A stretch of 64,000 nucleotides of DNA, taken from Dryocosmus kuriphilus (taxonomy: Eukaryota > Arthropoda > Insecta > Hymenoptera > Cynipidae). Below the pieces are notes generated by a model. That model did not search any database. It was not told the DNA's origin and saw only the letters and a program-made list of their open reading frames with translations. The stretch is from the NCBI GenBank assembly GCA_038277395.1, contig CM076191.1:94112822-94176821 (forward strand), given 5' to 3'. Each line of letters starts with the position of its first letter. The first letter of the stretch is position 1. Below are positions 9,555-20,306 of this stretch, in pieces. Made by a program: the position numbers and the translations under genes.

Positions 9555-10871
9555 TGAGGTGTGTTCAAAATGTAATGTGACTTTTAATTTTCACGAAAAA
9601 ATATTTATTTATTCATCAATTATTATGTTGTCCCCTTCAAAGTAACCCCTCTCAGATATAACACATTTGTGCCAACGTTTTTTTTCCAATCCTCGAAGCA
9701 CTTCTGATAAACACTTTTTAGTATAGCCTTGAATTCTTCCAACGTTGCATTCTTTATCCCCTCAATCGTTGCAAATCTCCGTCCTTTCATGGGTCTCTTT
9801 AGATTTGGGAACAGGAAAAAGTTGCAGGGGGCCAAATCCGGTGAATATGGTGGCTGATCCATGATTGTGGTTTTGTTTTTGGCCAAAAAATCACGTACAG
9901 GCAACGATGAGTGAGCAGGTGCATTGTCGTGATGCAAAAGCCATGAATCGTTTTTCCACAATTCCGGACGTTTTTGTCGTATTGCTTCTCGTAAACGGCG
10001 CATAACTTCAAGGTAATACTCTTTATTGACCGTGCGACCTTGTGGTAAGAACTCTTGATGTACTACGCCACGGTAATCGAAGAAAACAGTGAGCAAAGCC
10101 TTGACATTTGATCGAACTTGACGTGGTTTTTTCGGTCTTGGCTCTTCCGGGGTCTTCCATTGGGACGATTGGGCTTTGGTTTCGACGTCATAACCGTATA
10201 CCCATGATTCGTCACCAGTTATAACCCTTTTGAGCATATCGGGATCATTATTGACGTCATTTAACAGCTCTTGAGTGATGCTCATTCGACGACTGATCTT
10301 TTGGTCAAAATTAAGTAGTTTCGGAACAAATTTCGCTGCCACACGTTTCGTGCCCAAAATATCGAAAAAAATTGCATGGCACGAGCCAACCGAGATGCCA
10401 ACGTCATCAGCAACTTCTCTAACAGTGATTCGACGATTCGCCAACACCATATTCTTTACTTCTTCAACGCTTTCACAATTTATTGACGTGCTGGGGCGTC
10501 CAGAGCGAGATTCGTCTTTGGTGTCTTCTCGGCCTTCTTGGAAGAGCTTGTACCACTTATAAACATTTTTTTTTGCTTAAAAAGTAGACTCACCGTATGC
10601 CACTGTCAACATTTCAAGTATTTTGGAGTACTTAATTCCATTTCCTACACAAAATTTGATGCAAGTTCTCTGATCCATTTTTTTCGACAGCAGAAAGTCG
10701 AGCATCACACCAAACACTTCTAACCTTTACGCCTCTCGCAAGCAAACTGCAAACTAAAAATACTATACACTTGAAACTGTGCCATATGTCCGAGACAAGC
10801 GTACCAATATAAAATTTAAAAAAAATTGAAAATCGAATGCACGTAGCCCGCGAAATTTGAAAAGTCACCTT
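9555..10871 (-). mobile_element. Mariner-like transposon, copy 1
   Basis: The left terminal repeat begins GAGGTGTGTTCAAAATGTAA next to TATA. The right end retains the inner part (GAAATTTGAAAAGTCACCTT) but the outermost ~20 bases do not match the family end, so the tip is eroded. The length of about 1.3 kb is normal for mariner. It belongs to the same family as copies at 13.99-14.45 kb and 56.99-57.93 kb. Confidence 0.85.
9623..10695 (-). pseudogene. Mariner transposase, copy 1 (catalytically broken)
   Basis: This is the Tc1/mariner transposase that cuts and pastes the element. The open part ends at 9623 and runs from about 10560 in frame, with HTH sequence (KWYKLFQ, SGRPSTS), the first catalytic Asp in ITGDESWVYGYD and the second in HHDNAPAH. 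The third Asp of the D,D34D triad should follow LAPC, 34 residues after the second; here it reads LAPCNFF, so it is Asn. The extreme N-terminus is put out of frame at an A-run near 10570 (nine A where eight would keep frame). Two lesions, one at a catalytic residue, make this copy inactive. Confidence 0.9.
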
Positions 10872-11408
10872 CACACTTTAAGGACATTTATTCTTAACAT
10901 CCAAAGATTGAAATTCAGTTGTCAATAAGATATTCAAGTAGCCTAATTCCACCACCGGGAATAAACATGCTGGAACCTTAAAATGAAATACCTGTGGAAT
11001 AACTCTTAGGTTAGGTCATTCATTCATGGACTGTGAATACTATGCTGCTAAAATATCTGGAATTATATATATAGGACGTCTTGTATATAGTCGCGTATAT
11101 ATGTGTGTATGTATGCGTTTCGCTGTATACTTTTATCCTATATAAATCATAAATCCTTTTTCTTTTTAAATTATCTAATGATCTAAGCTTAGAATCATAA
11201 CGAAGGTAGGAACAAACAAAACAAAAACATAAACTTGGAGCAACGTGCATGAAAAAAAATTTAGTTGAAATTAACAGATTAACAAACTCCATGTAGTTGA
11301 TCCACAAATTTTGTTAAAAATTAAAAGGCATATTTATTACAAGAAGAGAAATACATAAACAAAGGATTATAAAATAAAAAGGATCAAATTAAATGGTTGT
11401 CAAGTTCG
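10872..11408. other. AT-rich sequence with TA/TG-rich stretch
   Basis: It includes an alternating TATA/TGTGTATG patch near 11062-11125. No coding signal was recognised. Confidence 0.4.
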
Positions 11409-12029
11409 CTAAGTAAAAGATAAGTTAAGAACAAAATAAAAACAAAATAAAAAAAAGACACACACATAACACCCCATTGAAAGGCTTAACACAAACTCCT
11501 TAATAACATCGCATTCCAGATCAGTCAGGTCCATCTCCTCTAATTTGGGTCCTGGGACCAAAAAAAAACAAATAAAATATAAAAGCACAATATAACACAT
11601 AGTAAAAATTTTACAACAGCACCAGATTGAGACCAAAACAAAACGAAATTTACCCAAAGAATGCACCAGCTTGTGTCCACAGGAACAACGCTCTTCGTCG
11701 GTGGCCATCAGCACAAATCGGCTGCACGGACAAAGCAGCCCTCTGGAGTTGTTGTCACTATAAAAAAAGTAAAAATAGATCACTTATATCACTGAAAGAA
11801 GAAAATACAGACTACAAGCAAATAGAGGACCACGGAAAACTTACCTTAAGAAAACCGACGATACGTGGGAACAGACACGAGACTCCGGACCAGATGGTGG
11901 CACAACATAATCCGTCACCATGCCATATAAATGGAAGATGCTCTGAGCAATATCAGCGCCGTACATATCCACAGTCACGGATTCCTTCTTCGTCCTTGAA
12001 GACAAAGCACATGCAGAGAGGCCCGCTCA
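11409..12029 (-). pseudogene. Spliced small zinc-module gene, stand-alone copy
   Basis: Three exon-like blocks lie on the minus strand. Block 1 (about 12029-11845) encodes a Ser/Lys-rich start and ends PSGPESRVCSHVSS..., with a GTAAGT donor. After an 87-nt intron, block 2 (11757-11654, 104 nt, acceptor TATAG, donor GTAAAT) encodes LLCPCSRFVLM and ERCSCGHK, a CxC-x-RF-...-RCxCG module that could bind zinc. After a 102-nt intron (acceptor CCCAG) block 3 starts at 11551 with GPKLEEMDLTDLE and reads to a stop at 11409. The same exon length, phases and cysteine spacing occur antisense inside element D (33704-34433). No start codon is assigned for block 1, which is preceded by an in-frame TGA. Function is unknown; nucleic-acid binding is only a guess. 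Confidence 0.55.
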
Positions 12030-12116
12030 CATAATCGCCTCCCTCTTGTATCGCTATATTAGGCCCTGATTCGATTCCGAAAACTTTGAATTGGACCCGC
12101 CTAAAAAAACTAAAAA

Positions 12117-12560
12117 TCAAGGTCACATCCTTAGGTAGCTTTTAACGAGGAATCCAACGGTGACTTTGGATATAACCTTGAACCTCAATTTCAAGGTTAT
12201 TTCAAGGTCAGCGTTGTTTTTTGTAATGGGAACATATATTTTTGATTCAAGATTCAAAAAGAGCGGGAAATTTTACGTTCAGATACGTATATAGACTTGA
12301 GGTCAGGGTAACCTCTACGGTTCAAACAAAGGTCAAACTCCGCTACCATGGAACCTTTTAGGAATCTCGCGGAATTAGTGAAAAAAAACCAAGGTCATAC
12401 CCTACGTAACCTTCAAAGAGGAATCCAACGGTGACCTTGGATTTAACCTTGATCCTCAATTTCAAGGTTATTTCAAGGTCAAGTTTGTTTTTTGTAATGG
12501 GAAAACATATTTTTGATGCCAGATTCGAAAAGAGCGGAAAAATTTATTCCAAAACTTTGT
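12117..12560. repeat. ~160-bp direct repeat rich in TCAAGGTCA sites
   Basis: Two copies, about 12118-12290 and 12390-12550, share long stretches such as AGGAATCCAACGGTGAC, TTCAAGGTTATTTCAAGGTCA and TTTTTTGTAATGGGAA. TCAAGGTCA is present at 12117-12125, 12202-12210 and 12473-12481; CCAAGGTCA at 12389-12397 and, inverted, TGACCTTGG at 12432-12440. It may be the end region of a DNA transposon, perhaps the mariner that follows. Confidence 0.65.
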
Positions 12561-12912
12561 CTTATTTAAATTTCAAAAAGAGTTCACATTATGTACGCAT
12601 GGCTTTTCAAAAATTACGCACTTATTTGAAATATATTGTCTCCAAACAAACAAATTTTTTATGTAAAAGATAATTTATTGAAAAAATAAACTTTTATAAT
12701 TAAAATCTCTCGATTAATACATTATTGGTAATAGGCAAGTTAAAATAGCATCTTGTAGTTGCAACAGGAAAAGAGTTTGACAAAAACGTCAAATTTTGTT
12801 ATCGTTAATTTTTTTTTTTTGTAAGAAGTAAATATTAGATTCTTTTAATTTTTAATGGGTTCTTAATAATAACATTACACCTTTTCTTATTAACTCATTA
12901 TTTTTACATTTT
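12561..12912. other. AT-rich leader before the DD41D transposase
   Basis: No terminal repeat could be recognised with confidence. It may be the 5' untranslated part of the element whose transposase starts at 12913. Confidence 0.35.
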
Positions 12913-13990
12913 GTGGTTAAAATGTTTCCTTTCTCCGATATAGAGCGAATATCTCTTTTAATGATGAGGGGTGGGGGTGATCTGCAAAGGTCATACACCA
13001 ATGTGGCTGATCTTTTTAACAGAATATTCCGAAAAGGTGGTACACCTTTATCAAAAGGAAAAGTTGCAAAGACTTCAAGACGTTTTGAAGAAACGGGGTC
13101 TGTTCGACATCGTCGCGTTGTTGGTCGACCATCGACAGCAGCAAACGAAGAAAAATCTTTAGATGTTTTACAGTCTTTTATTGAATATCCTCATGAAACA
13201 TCTCGATCTGTGGCTACACAACACGACATCGACCATAAATCTGTTTTAAAAATGTTGAAGGTAAACCTTTTCCATCCCTATAAAATGAAATTTTTGCAAG
13301 AATTAAATGAAGATGGTCCTGATTGTCGTATTGAATTTTGTGAGACAACGATGGAAAAGATAGATGAAGATCCACGATTTTTGGAAAATGTTGTCTTTTC
13401 AGATGAAGCAACATTTGAGTTAAATGACAACGTCAATCGTCATAACTTGAGATATTGATCAAATATAAATCCCCAGGATGAGAGAAGGTCACACCCAATA
13501 TCCTCAAAAATTGAACATGTGGGCAGGAATTGTAGATGACGAAATAATAGGTCTCTTCTTTATCGAAGGAAATTTAAATACGGAAAGCTGTCAACGTCTA
13601 CTACAAAATCAAATTGTTCCAGCAATACGAGCTAGACAAAAAGTTGATTCTGAAAACACATGGTTTCAGCAAGATGGTGCACCACCACATTATGGAGTTC
13701 GTGTGAGACAATTCCTGAACAAGACGTTTTTCGAAAGATGGATAGGTAGAAGAGGTACAATAGAGTGGGCTCCAAGGTCTCCAGACATACCACCGTTAGA
13801 CTATTTTTTATGGGGTTATTTGAAAGGTCGCGTATACCGATCTAATCCACAAAATCTTGAAGAGTTAAGACACAGAATTGTTCAAGAAGCTGCTCTCATT
13901 CCCAGAGAAATCATTCGCAATGCAGTTCAATCAGTTTACAACAGGATTGGTTAGTTTCAAGAGGCGAATCGAGAAAAATTCGAGCATCTG
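12913..13990 (+). pseudogene. Tc1/mariner transposase with D,D41D spacing, broken
   Basis: The first open part (12913-13458) has an N-terminal helix-turn-helix region (TSRRFEETGSVRHRR then GRPST) and the first catalytic Asp in VVFSDEATFEL. It stops at a TGA (13456-13458) where the family has Trp. A +1 frameshift follows before 13478. The second part (13478-13954) has the second Asp in WFQQDGAPPHYG and the third in PRSPDIPPLDYFLWG; I count 41 residues between the catalytic pair. Reading on past the TAG at 13952-13954 gives FQEANREKFEHL, typical of the C-terminus. So there are two stops and one frameshift. The element is a different mariner lineage from copies 1-3. Confidence 0.85.
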
Positions 13991-14451
13991 TAACAGTGAT
14001 TCGACGATTCCCCAACACCATGTTCTTCATTTCTTCAACGCTTTTATCATTTATAGACGTGCTGGAGCGTCCAAAGCGAGATTCGCCATTGGTGTTTTCT
14101 CGGCCTTCTTGGAAGAGCTTGTACCACCTGTAAATATTTTTTTGTGCTCAAAGTAGACTCACCGTATACCACTGTCAAAATTTCAAATGTTTTGGAGCAA
14201 TAATTCCATTTGTTACACAAAATTTGATGCAAATTCTCTGATCCATTTTTTTTTCGGCAGCAGAAAATCGAAGATGACACCAAACACTTCTAAACTTTAC
14301 GCCTCTCGTAAACAAACAAAAAATAATATGCAGTTGAAACTATGCAAATATGTTGGGGACAAGTGTACCAATATAAAATTTAAAAAAATTGAAGGTCGAA
14401 TGTACGTATCCCGCGAAATTTGAAGTCACCTTACTTTTTGAATACACCTCG
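13991..14451 (-). mobile_element. Mariner-like transposon, copy 2 (end fragment)
   Basis: This is the 5' part of the family seen at 9555-10871. It covers the N-terminal HTH region, the leader and the terminal repeat, which ends AATACACCTCG followed by TA (14452-14453). It starts abruptly at TAACAGTGATTCGACG, joined directly to the end of the DD41D transposase. The catalytic domain is missing. The A-run near 14140 is again out of phase. Confidence 0.8.
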
Positions 14452-15376
14452 TATGTATAGACTTTACCTTGTCGCCTCCGTGTAATCCACCCTACGCTCT
14501 CGCCTCCAACATCTTCCGTATTAATATTTTACATTTGCTTCCATATATGCATTGAGGGGAGCTTTCCAAACAGGGTTTTCGAAAGAGGGTTAACAATTTT
14601 TTATATTTTTGTTATATAAATATATTGTAGGTATAGCATGCACGAATTCTCCTCCCCTGTAAGCGCGTTAGGCTCCATGCTTACTCACCTTCAGCGGTGT
14701 TGCTATTTTGCGGCGGTGTGTTCGTAGTACTCTTGCTTTCAATATACATAATGGAGCTTTTTGTTTATTATTTATTTATAATTAATACCTTATTTTTATA
14801 AGGAGGATTTCTACGCGAGTAAAAACGAGATTCTTGCCCTTTATATATAGAAATTTATTCAAAATGTTATTCTAATTTCTCTTTTACATGGATCTAGTTT
14901 TCGTATCTCATACTTTCTACCACTTGTATGCTTTGTGTCAAAACAAAAGTAATCTATTTTCATTTGTCCTCTCATGGGACTTTTCTTGTATCAGTAGACT
15001 AACTTTCTAAAGCCTCACTTATTCTACGAACGTTTCTTTATTTATACTTACTATAATCTTTACCTTTTCCGTATGCAATGGGTGACAATGGTTTGATGAA
15101 TTTATAATCTCTAATTCCCTATCTATACATTCAGGTGCAGCTCGGATATTCATGCCAAAGTGATAGGTTCTGATCCATGCCACCCGGCGTACGCTCCCTC
15201 TTCCTCTTTCTCTCTTAGTTATTGCCTACTGGCCTAGTCTCTGAGTTACAATGCGGACACAAGACCATTCTTATTTTAATTAAAGTCACAGCAGGTATTA
15301 AGGGGATTCTATTATACCGGTATTTATTTTATTTGCTCTTTGTAAATATCTGTACACGATCATCACACCATTGCCT
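14452..15376. other. Unassigned sequence, 0.9 kb
   Basis: Low-complexity A/T tracts and pyrimidine-rich patches. No coding or structural feature was recognised. Confidence 0.4.
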
Positions 15377-15715
15377 CCATGCCAAAAGTTAGGGATTAAT
15401 CCCGCTTTATGCTGGAAAGGAATGACAGTCTGCTTTAAAATATTCTTTCTACGCCGAAAGTTAGGAATGAATCCCGCTTTATGCAAGATAAAAATAGCTG
15501 TAATATTCAGATTGGATATTCAAAGAGAAAATATGAAATTTATATTAGATCTGACAAAATGGTTATATTTGGGGGAATCCTCTCACAATATTTCTTCCAT
15601 GCCGAAAGTTAGGGGTGAATCCCGCTTTATGCTGGATAGGAATAATTGCCTGTCTTACAATATTCCTTCTACGCCGAAAGTTGGGGATTAATCCCGCTTT
15701 ATGCAAGAAAAGAAT
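15377..15715. repeat. ~72-bp tandem repeat with GGGATTAATCCC cores
   Basis: A block close to ACGCCGAAAGTTAGGGATTAATCCCGCTTTATGC occurs four times, in two pairs spaced 72-73 bp (about 15377/15449 and 15599/15671). The cores are GGGATTAATCCC (15392-15403), GGAATGAATCCC, GGGGTGAATCCC and GGGATTAATCCC (15684-15695); the first and last are perfect 12-bp palindromes. Open frames here are repeat by-products. Confidence 0.75.
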
Positions 15716-16093
15716 AATTGTAATTTTCAGAGAATTTCCTAAATGTACATGTTTCGATATAACTTGGACCCTAAACGCACATGAATGTTTTCTTCATCTA
15801 TCTTAACACACTATTTCACACTTAGAACTTCGACTTTTTATCATATTTCACTCACTTTCACTCTAGCATGTTTTTGGAAGAATTTTGGCTTGCAAATCAA
15901 AAGGGGCGTTAGCTGAGCTCAGAATTCAGCAGACGCACGAGATTTAGAGTCCAGTTTCTCTGTAGTGACAAGAGTGAGCAGTAGACTCGACTCTTCTCAG
16001 AGAAACCTCCTTTTAGAGGGAGTAGTGAATCTCGTGGTTCTGCTGCTAGCTGGTAACTAGCGTTTTTCTTCGGATTTGGCCCTTTTTATGCTC
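15716..16093. repeat. Flank of element A with ~19-bp inverted repeat
   Basis: CAGCAGACGCACGAGATT at 15927-15944 pairs with AATCTCGTGGTTCTGCTG at 16028-16046, giving a stem of about 18 bp around an 83-base loop. It may be the end of an older element into which A inserted. The rest is unassigned. Confidence 0.4.
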
Positions 16094-17304
16094 TCAAAAT
16101 TCTAGAAACTGGGGATTCTAATACTCGCGAAATTTACCGATACGATCACGAGGTTAACACGAGAAAAGTGTTCAATCAAACGCAACCAGCGGGGCAACAC
16201 GTTGACACATGGCCGATCGTTTTGGCGGTATTTCAGCTTTTGTTTCGACAAATCGAAACTCTAACGCACCAAACCCAACGGCCAGAAAACAAAACCACAT
16301 ACCTCGTTAATGTGATAATAATTGCCTCCTCATTCTACTTCCATAATATTGAATAATACTTCAAGTTAGTTACTACTAAACAATCGGACGGCACTTTGTC
16401 GTGGCACTTGCGGAACGAGAGTGGCAGGTCGTGCAGCGTCGGGTACTCAGGTGCATCCAGCCCGAGGAAATGGATCCAGCCAATGGGAGCGCTTCTTCCG
16501 CCCGATTCTCAGTCGTCTGCCAGTTGTAATGCTTCCGCCGGTCGATCCCGTTTTCCTGACTGGAAGTGGCACTGGTATTTCTGGCGGCGGCAACATAAGA
16601 GAAACATTTGATTAATAAAAAGACCCTAAGGTTCTGAGTGGATTATTTCTCTATTGCCCTAATCCCACTCAGAATCCTTAATCGAAATTGAGAAATTCAT
16701 CCGGGTTCCGGTCGTTCGCCAATCGTAGTTTCCTACTTGTTCGAGTGCGCAGTCCTGGCTTGTAAGCAGCAACGGTGCTTCTGACGGTAACCAAGAGAGA
16801 AATTGTTTTAATGCAAGAATCCGACAGTCCTGAGCAGCTGATTATCCTCGTGTCTTTATTCCACTCAAAACCTTTAAGTGTGATTCACGAACAGCTGACA
16901 GATTATGTAATCTCAAGCTTTCACCACCTTCAGCGCCCTCTGCTACTTTCTGGTTTCCGGTAGTGCCATGAAAGCCTAGTTGCTGGCTGTTGATTGGTGG
17001 ATCGGTTTGCTTCTCCTCCAGCTACCGACAGTGCGTCCCTCTAGTTTCGGGGAACCACAATTACCGTTGTCCGTCCGTTGTGACAGAAAGAAACACACCC
17101 AACTGTGGTATCTCTTCTCTCCGTTCCTCCCATGGGTGAGCAACCCTGGCTAGTCCACGTGCCCTCGAGAAGTTGGACCCTCGCTCCGAATGTCCAGACA
17201 AAACAAATGATGAGAAGGAATCCCTGCTTATTTTTCCCCGGAGCCAGCAGAGGGAATCGTGGTTGTCCATAAAAATGTGATAGGCGAGTTTTGCACTGTC
17301 ACAA
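16094..17304 (-). repeat. Element A 3' LTR
   Basis: It is 1211 bp and matches 24726-26074 from end to end. Relative to the other copy it lacks about 140 bp near its minus-strand 5' part. Short open frames inside it are not genes. Confidence 0.85.
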
Positions 17305-18005
17305 TTCCCCCAAACTTAGCCGGGGAATACTGGTTGTTTGAATTCTGGCGAGCCCCTCACCCAGTCATAACGGTGACCGGAAGTACCCGAACTCACAACT
17401 CACAATAGGTCCTTCCACGATTGGCCAACTCCCGAGTGCTCTCTCGACGCCAGTTTAGTGATTTAGAAAACTATTAATAGAGGAATCTACAATGAGGGAC
17501 AGAAACAAAGGTAACCTGCTGGAGTAACCATGTTCTACTTTGCGGCACTTTGGTTCCTAATTTTCTTTACGGTATACCGACGTAAAACCATGTAACCCTA
17601 AAAAATTTTCTATTCACCTAGTCTTCCTGCTCCGGGATCTCCGCGTCGCCACCTTGCTCCGTCCATCGACCACGATCGATATCGAACTCCCCCGAAAAAC
17701 ATCGACAGGGAAGTACAGCGAGAGAAGGACCCAACGAGACAGTTTAGGCGACAAAAAGAGGGACAGCAAAACACGGACAAAGAACCACACAAAAAACGCA
17801 TTTTTAGGGAAGGGTTGAATTACAATGCGAGAGGGTGCGAGGGTGAACCCGCCCGCTGCCAATCTAGGGCTATTGTCCGCCCCCCCCCCCCCCTGGGTTC
17901 AAGGAACCAACGAAAAATGGCTATGCCTGACCTGATTTCGACCCTCAACTAGTCCACCGCTACAAAAGGGGTTAGGTGTTTGATGTGCTCCTTCCCGACG
18001 AACTT
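17305..18005 (-). other. Element A region between integrase and 3' LTR
   Basis: It contains the purine tract next to the LTR (TTTGGGGGAA on the minus strand, about 17305-17315) and a 14-base C run at 17880-17893. No env-like frame is visible. Confidence 0.6.
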
Positions 18006-18935
18006 TCACCTATAGCTGACCAGGTTGAATACTAACGGGGACAACCGACGTTTGATCCTAAACGGGCCCTCGAACTTTGGAAAGAGCTTACCCGCTACCT
18101 GGTCCGCTTTCTTAGACAACTTCCTATTTGTCCTAAGGACTAAGTCTCCCACCTTGAAATCCCTGTCCCTTTTACCCGCATTATAATATTTGGACTGTGA
18201 CTCGAACGCCTTGTCTAGATTTCGGAAAACCCAGTCACGGAGGTGGTCCAATCGTTTCACCCTCTGTAGCCACTCTTCCGGTCGTGGGTTAGCGTGCTGG
18301 ATGCTCTGCTCTAGATCTTATCGCATCGCCCTATAGGGTAGGGGATTCCGTCCGAAATTCAAAAAGGCGGGAGATACCTTTAGTATACCGTGATCCGCGG
18401 TATTATACGCGAATCGGAACTCCTGCAGATACGCGTCCCAATCCTGTTGGTTATCCTGGAGGAAGGAAACGATCGTGATCTTTAGGACCCTATTCATTCT
18501 CTCGGTCGGGTTGGCCTGGGCGTCATAGACCGGGGTCGTGGTGGGGATGATACCGATTCCGCGACACATCTGTTTTAATATTTTGTTCGCAAATTCCGTT
18601 CCGTTGTCGGTATATATAACTTCCGGTGCTCCCCATCGGGATACTACCAAATCCTCAAACACCTTCTTCACTGTGGAGCCGTTGGCCGTACGAATCGCCA
18701 CACATTCAATTCACTTGGTGAAGAGGTCCTGAAATACCAAGAGATATCTGTGGCCAGTCCTACTCTTGGGAAAGGGACCCACGATATCCCCCGCCACAAC
18801 CGTCCAGGGCTGCTCCACGACTGGCTGTCCCATCATACCGGCCGGATGAGACTGCTCGAGTTTACCTCTCAGATATGGACAACAACTACGAACGTGTTGG
18901 CTTACGTCACGGAACATCCCCGGACAATAATAGCG
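18006..18935 (-). pseudogene. Element A integrase, broken
   Basis: Minus-strand pieces run 18917-18711, 18701-18318 and 18260-18006. The first has VAGDIVGPFPKS, carrying the first catalytic Asp; the second has VIYTDNGTEFANK with the second Asp and NPTERMNRVL with the Glu, so the D,D,E residues are present. The last piece has a KVGDLVL stretch and EGPFRI, a GPY/F-type C-terminal module. At least two stops or frameshifts separate the pieces. In life it joins cDNA to chromosomal DNA in the nucleus. Confidence 0.85.
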
Positions 18936-19024
18936 TAGGGATAGTCTTTGGTAGGTCTTTTCGTTGCCTAAGTGACCTGCCTGAGGTTCCTCGTGTGCCC
19001 CCTGTAACGCCGTGGGCCTAAGTT

Positions 19025-19657
19025 CTATCGGTAGAGCGAGCTTCCAAGCCTGATATTGGTCAACAACCCGTCTGTTTCCGGGTTTGGTCTATGCCGATAT
19101 AACATTCCGTTTTCGATTTTACAGTCGGGAAAGATCCTCGGACGATCCTGGACTGCCTGCATTCGCCTTAGATACCACTGATCCTCTGTATCGCTCATCC
19201 CAGACACTGGAGCTTTATCGTGCTCCGACAACCTAGATAACGCATCAGGGACGTGGTGTAGCGCAGACTTCCAATGTACGATATCGAAATCGTATCCTTG
19301 GAGTTCCAAGCCCCATCTCACGAGTCTGCCAGTCGTGTTCCTCAGGTCATGTAACCAGCGCAAGCTATTGTGGTCAGTGATAACCCTGAAATAGAATCCT
19401 TCCAAATATTCACGAGATTTACGGATTCCAAAAACGACTGCCAGACATTCGCGTTCTGTGACGGTATAGTTCCGCTCAGCAGCTAGGAGACTTCTGCTCG
19501 CAAAAGCGATTACCCTCTCCTGTCCATCCTGCACCTGAGTCAGAACTGCCCCCAAGCTGGTCGCACTAGCATCAGTCTGCAGATAGAATGGGTTCTTAAC
19601 TACGCTCTTAAATCTCGGATACACTAGTATGGGTGCACCGGTCAATACCCTCTTCAA
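19025..19657 (-). pseudogene. Element A RNase H and start of the integrase zinc region
   Basis: A 210-codon open frame. RNase H motifs are LQTDASATSLGAVL (Asp), TERECLAVVFG (Glu) and ITDHNSLRWLHD (Asp), followed by HHVPDALSRL, the usual end of gypsy RNase H. This domain degrades the RNA strand of the RNA-DNA hybrid. The frame then enters the linker to integrase (GMLYRHRP). It is the best-preserved part of element A. Confidence 0.85.
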
Positions 19658-19672
19658 ATGATTAAAGGCTTC

Positions 19673-20306
19673 CTATTGCTCCTCGCCCCAGTGCCATTTA
19701 ACGTTCGTTCGGAAGATTCCAGTTAGTGGTTCGGCGACCGTCGCAAATTCTGATATTAACCGCCGATACCAGAAGGGCATACCTATGAACCTACGCAACT
19801 CTTTAACTGTTTTTGGTGCGCGGTAGGAAGATACTGGATCCAGCATATCGGGATCAACCCTCAGGCCGGCTTTATATGCGACAAATCCCAGGTATCTAAC
19901 TTCCGAACCGCAAAACTCGCTCTTTTCCGGATTTATCGTCAAAACCCGCCTCGGCCACTCGGTTTCGCGGCCCTTAATTGCTTTAATATGTCAGTCATGT
20001 AGGGAAGAGGGTAGGCGTCCTTTCTGGAAATAGCGTTTAATTTACGAAAATCTAAACATAAACGATTTTTCCCCTTACGCCATTACGATCGCCGCAGACC
20101 ATTCGCTGTAGGATTCAGAGATGATACCGTCAGCTAACAACCTATCTATCTCTTCGTACATTATTTCTTGTACCTTTGGAGCGGTACCTCTCTTTGTTGG
20201 GAGCATAACCTCCAACATCAATGGTGTGAGTGGTGAGGTGGGTGGCGCCCAACGGGCCCTGCGATTCAGGAGGGAGCTTTATTCTCAAAAACTCTTTCAA
20301 AGCTTC
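19673..20306 (-). pseudogene. Element A reverse transcriptase with deleted core
   Basis: The 3' piece (19942-19673) has EVRYLGFVAYKAGLRVDP and ELRRFIGMPFWYRR, the thumb/connection part. Upstream, near 20060, the minus strand gives LCLDFRKLNAISRKDAYPLP, a conserved early palm motif. Between them there should be about 100 residues including the Tyr-x-Asp-Asp active site, but only a few codons separate them. The DNA deletion has removed the catalytic core, so A cannot reverse-transcribe itself. Confidence 0.8.

Noticed and set aside
10275..10562. Plus-strand open frame opposite the mariner transposase
   Set aside because: It is the antisense shadow of the transposase, whose motifs are on the minus strand.
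11627..12034. Plus-strand 135-codon open frame
   Set aside because: It is antisense to the zinc-module gene, whose splice signals and cysteine module fit the minus strand.
17880..17893. C14 run as a functional polypurine tract of element A
   Set aside because: It is about 570 bp from the LTR; the GGGGGAA tract directly beside the 3' LTR fits better.
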